Shown piece by piece: positions 5,692 to 6,987 of a stretch of DNA of 6,987 nt. The notes below the pieces were generated by a model that was not told where the DNA came from, did not search any database, and saw nothing but the letters and a program-made list of their open reading frames with translations. Origin of the DNA: Gammaproteobacteria bacterium (GTDB taxonomy: Bacteria > Pseudomonadota > Gammaproteobacteria > Chromatiales > Chromatiaceae). The translations under genes were made by a program, and so were the position numbers. The stretch is from contig JADWMH010000112.1 of assembly GCA_015767355.1 (NCBI GenBank), forward strand, positions 1 through 6,987. The letters run 5' to 3'. The stretch's first letter is position 1. Each line of letters begins with the position of its first letter.

Positions 5692-6867
5692 TCAGGTTTC
5701 CAGATGAAGTTTTGCGGTGTCAGCAATGGCAGAGCGTTTTTCCAGTGTCTGTTTACAGAGCTGCAATACCTTCCCTGCAGTCACACGATAGCTGGTGATC
5801 TTGCCGCCGAAAACGGTGAGCGCATGCGGCTGTTGTGCATCATCGGCGACTATGCTGCTCTCGCGGGTGCGTGTGAATGCTGAGGTGTCAGCGGCGGGAA
5901 GTACTCTCAGTCCAGCCCAGGCGGCGTTGATCTCGATATTGCCGTTGCTGAAATAGTGGCTGAAAACTGATTTCAGGTAGTCGATTTCACTCTCAAGCGG
6001 ATGGACGTCGTCGGGACCACCCGTATAGAGAGTCTCTGTGGTTCCTATCAGGGTACGTCCCATCCAGGGGATAACGAAGACTGCACGCTTGTCAGCCGGC
6101 GCCTCGAGATAGTAAGCCCCTCGCGATAGCTGCATATCGATTTCAATGTGTGTTCCCTGTACATTCTGTGTCGCAATCACCGGCAAGGCCGGCTTGAATC
6201 GCTGCGCAACAGCATCAGCCCATGGACCTGCAGCATTGACTGCGATGGTTGCCTGCATCTGCCGGGTGGCGCCAGCTTCGCGATAGCTGATGCGGTAACC
6301 ATGATCGAGTGACTCCGCACACAGAAACTCGGCTGGTGAATGTAATTCTACGCCCAGCTGCTGCGCTGAACGCATCACCGCCCTGGTCAATGCCACATCG
6401 TCTGTCTGCGCATCCCAGTATTGAAAAACCTTTTTCAGGCCATCCAGCTTGAGATCATCGAGCTGCTCCCATTCACGTCGATGTACAACCCTGAAGCCTG
6501 TCTTGCTGTGAAAACCGGCAAGCAGTCTGTACAGCATCAAGCCTGTAGCGACCTTCAACGTCGAACGACTGCTCTGCTGATAGAGAGGGATAAAAAAGGG
6601 AAGACGTTTAACCAGGGTTGGCGCAAGCTGTAATAACAACTCCCTCTCTTTGAGGCTCTCCCTGACCAGTTTGAAATCGAAGTTTTCCAGATAGCGCAGA
6701 CCGCCATGAATCAGCTTGCTCGATTTGCTCGAAGTCCCTGCAGCAATTGCGCTCTTCTCCAGCAACGCCACCGAATAACCGGCCGCAGCCACCGCCTGGG
6801 CCACGCCAACGCCGTTGATGCCGCCGCCAATGACAACCACATCCAAATGAGATTCAGAGTGATTCAT
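5692..6867 (-). CDS. glpD: FAD-dependent glycerol-3-phosphate dehydrogenase, short form
   Basis: Oxidises sn-glycerol 3-phosphate to dihydroxyacetone phosphate, probably passing electrons from FAD to quinone at the inner membrane. In its 391 residues: FAD-binding GGGINGVG (14-21), E37 for the FAD ribose, TSSKSSKLIHGGLRYLE (45-61), NAAGPWAD (211-218), IPWMGRTLIGTTE (266-278) and GGKITSYR (354-361). Residues matching the E. coli GlpD active site are all present: R58, Y59, H240, R321, R333 and K356. The protein stops about 30 residues after GGKITSYR, so the roughly 110-residue C-terminal helical domain of E. coli GlpD (501 residues) is absent, and I find no trace of it in the next 260 bp. It could be a naturally short relative or a truncated gene; the intact active site favours function. 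The ATG at 6867 fits the start of the FAD-binding strand; the upstream AAGG is too close to be an ideal site. The kinase lies downstream beyond the toxin-antitoxin pair. Confidence 0.87.
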   Translation of the reverse strand: MNHSESHLDVVVIGGGINGVGVAQAVAAAGYSVALLEKSAIAAGTSSKSSKLIHGGLRYLENFDFKLVRESLKERELLLQLAPTLVKRLPFFIPLYQQSSRSTLKVATGLMLYRLLAGFHSKTGFRVVHRREWEQLDDLKLDGLKKVFQYWDAQTDDVALTRAVMRSAQQLGVELHSPAEFLCAESLDHGYRISYREAGATRQMQATIAVNAAGPWADAVAQRFKPALPVIATQNVQGTHIEIDMQLSRGAYYLEAPADKRAVFVIPWMGRTLIGTTETLYTGGPDDVHPLESEIDYLKSVFSHYFSNGNIEINAAWAGLRVLPAADTSAFTRTRESSIVADDAQQPHALTVFGGKITSYRVTAGKVLQLCKQTLEKRSAIADTAKLHLET

Positions 6868-6926
6868 CCTTGGCGTCTCTCACAAGACCAAATCTCAAGC
6901 TGACAAACCTTGAAAGCATTATTAAT

Positions 6927-6987
6927 CTCTCGCAAAGGCGCAAAGACGCAAAGGGTTTTTCTTGGCGAGCTTTGCGTCTTTGCGAGA
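6927..6987. repeat. CGCAAAG hairpin repeat, cut by window edge
   Basis: CGCAAAGACGCAAAG (6939-6953) pairs perfectly with 6970-6984 across a 16-nt loop. The left arm has an extra CGCAAAGG unit in front (6931-6938), so the two sides differ by one 8-bp step, while both outer ends read TCTCGCAAAG going in. Related CTCTCGCAAAG...CGCAAAG motifs recur between genes in many bacterial genomes. The repeat lies 60 bp upstream of the dehydrogenase start and may continue past the window. Confidence 0.75.

Noticed and set aside
5611..5883. Plus-strand open frame of 90 codons starting within the palindromic repeat
   Set aside because: It covers the repeat and the antisense of the dehydrogenase 3' end; no family resemblance seen.

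Overview
The window looks like chromosomal DNA of a gammaproteobacterium. The main evidence is the CCA-adding enzyme, which follows the long enterobacterial-type Cca (nucleotidyltransferase plus HD domain) almost residue for residue. The glycerol-3-phosphate dehydrogenase and the short palindromic repeats fit this too. I cannot name a genus. All five complete genes and the one partial gene lie on the minus strand, so transcription runs from high to low coordinates. I see no rRNA, tRNA, CRISPR array or transposase gene.

Layout, in the direction of transcription. (1) 6987-6868: a short non-coding stretch with a hairpin-forming repeat that runs into the window edge. (2) 6867-5692: a FAD-dependent glycerol-3-phosphate dehydrogenase with a complete catalytic domain but without the C-terminal helical domain of classical GlpD. 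(3) 5691-5425: a small hairpin after the stop, a 71-bp palindromic repeat, and an AT-rich leader. (4) 5424-4787: a type II toxin-antitoxin pair, an AbrB/SpoVT-fold antitoxin followed by a PIN-domain toxin. (5) 4790-3357: an FGGY-family kinase related to glycerol kinase, whose TTG start overlaps the toxin stop. (6) 3356-2990: 367 bp without a gene, holding at least three families of dispersed palindromic repeats, two of them in a nested inverted arrangement, and then a good sigma70-type promoter. (7) 2989-1184: an Atm1-type ABC exporter. (8) 1187-1: cca, overlapping the exporter by 4 bp and cut by the window edge.

How the genes may work together. The kinase and the dehydrogenase could form a short route from glycerol (or a related polyol) through its phosphate to dihydroxyacetone phosphate. 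However, the kinase lacks the glutamate that binds glycerol in GlpK, so its substrate is open. The toxin-antitoxin pair sits between the two metabolic genes and is translationally linked to the kinase, which is the most unusual arrangement here. The exporter and cca form a second, separate transcription unit driven by the promoter near 3044-3071.

I see no convincing new defence or mobile system. The points worth a second look are the toxin-antitoxin-kinase operon, the altered kinase substrate pocket, the short dehydrogenase and the nested repeats.
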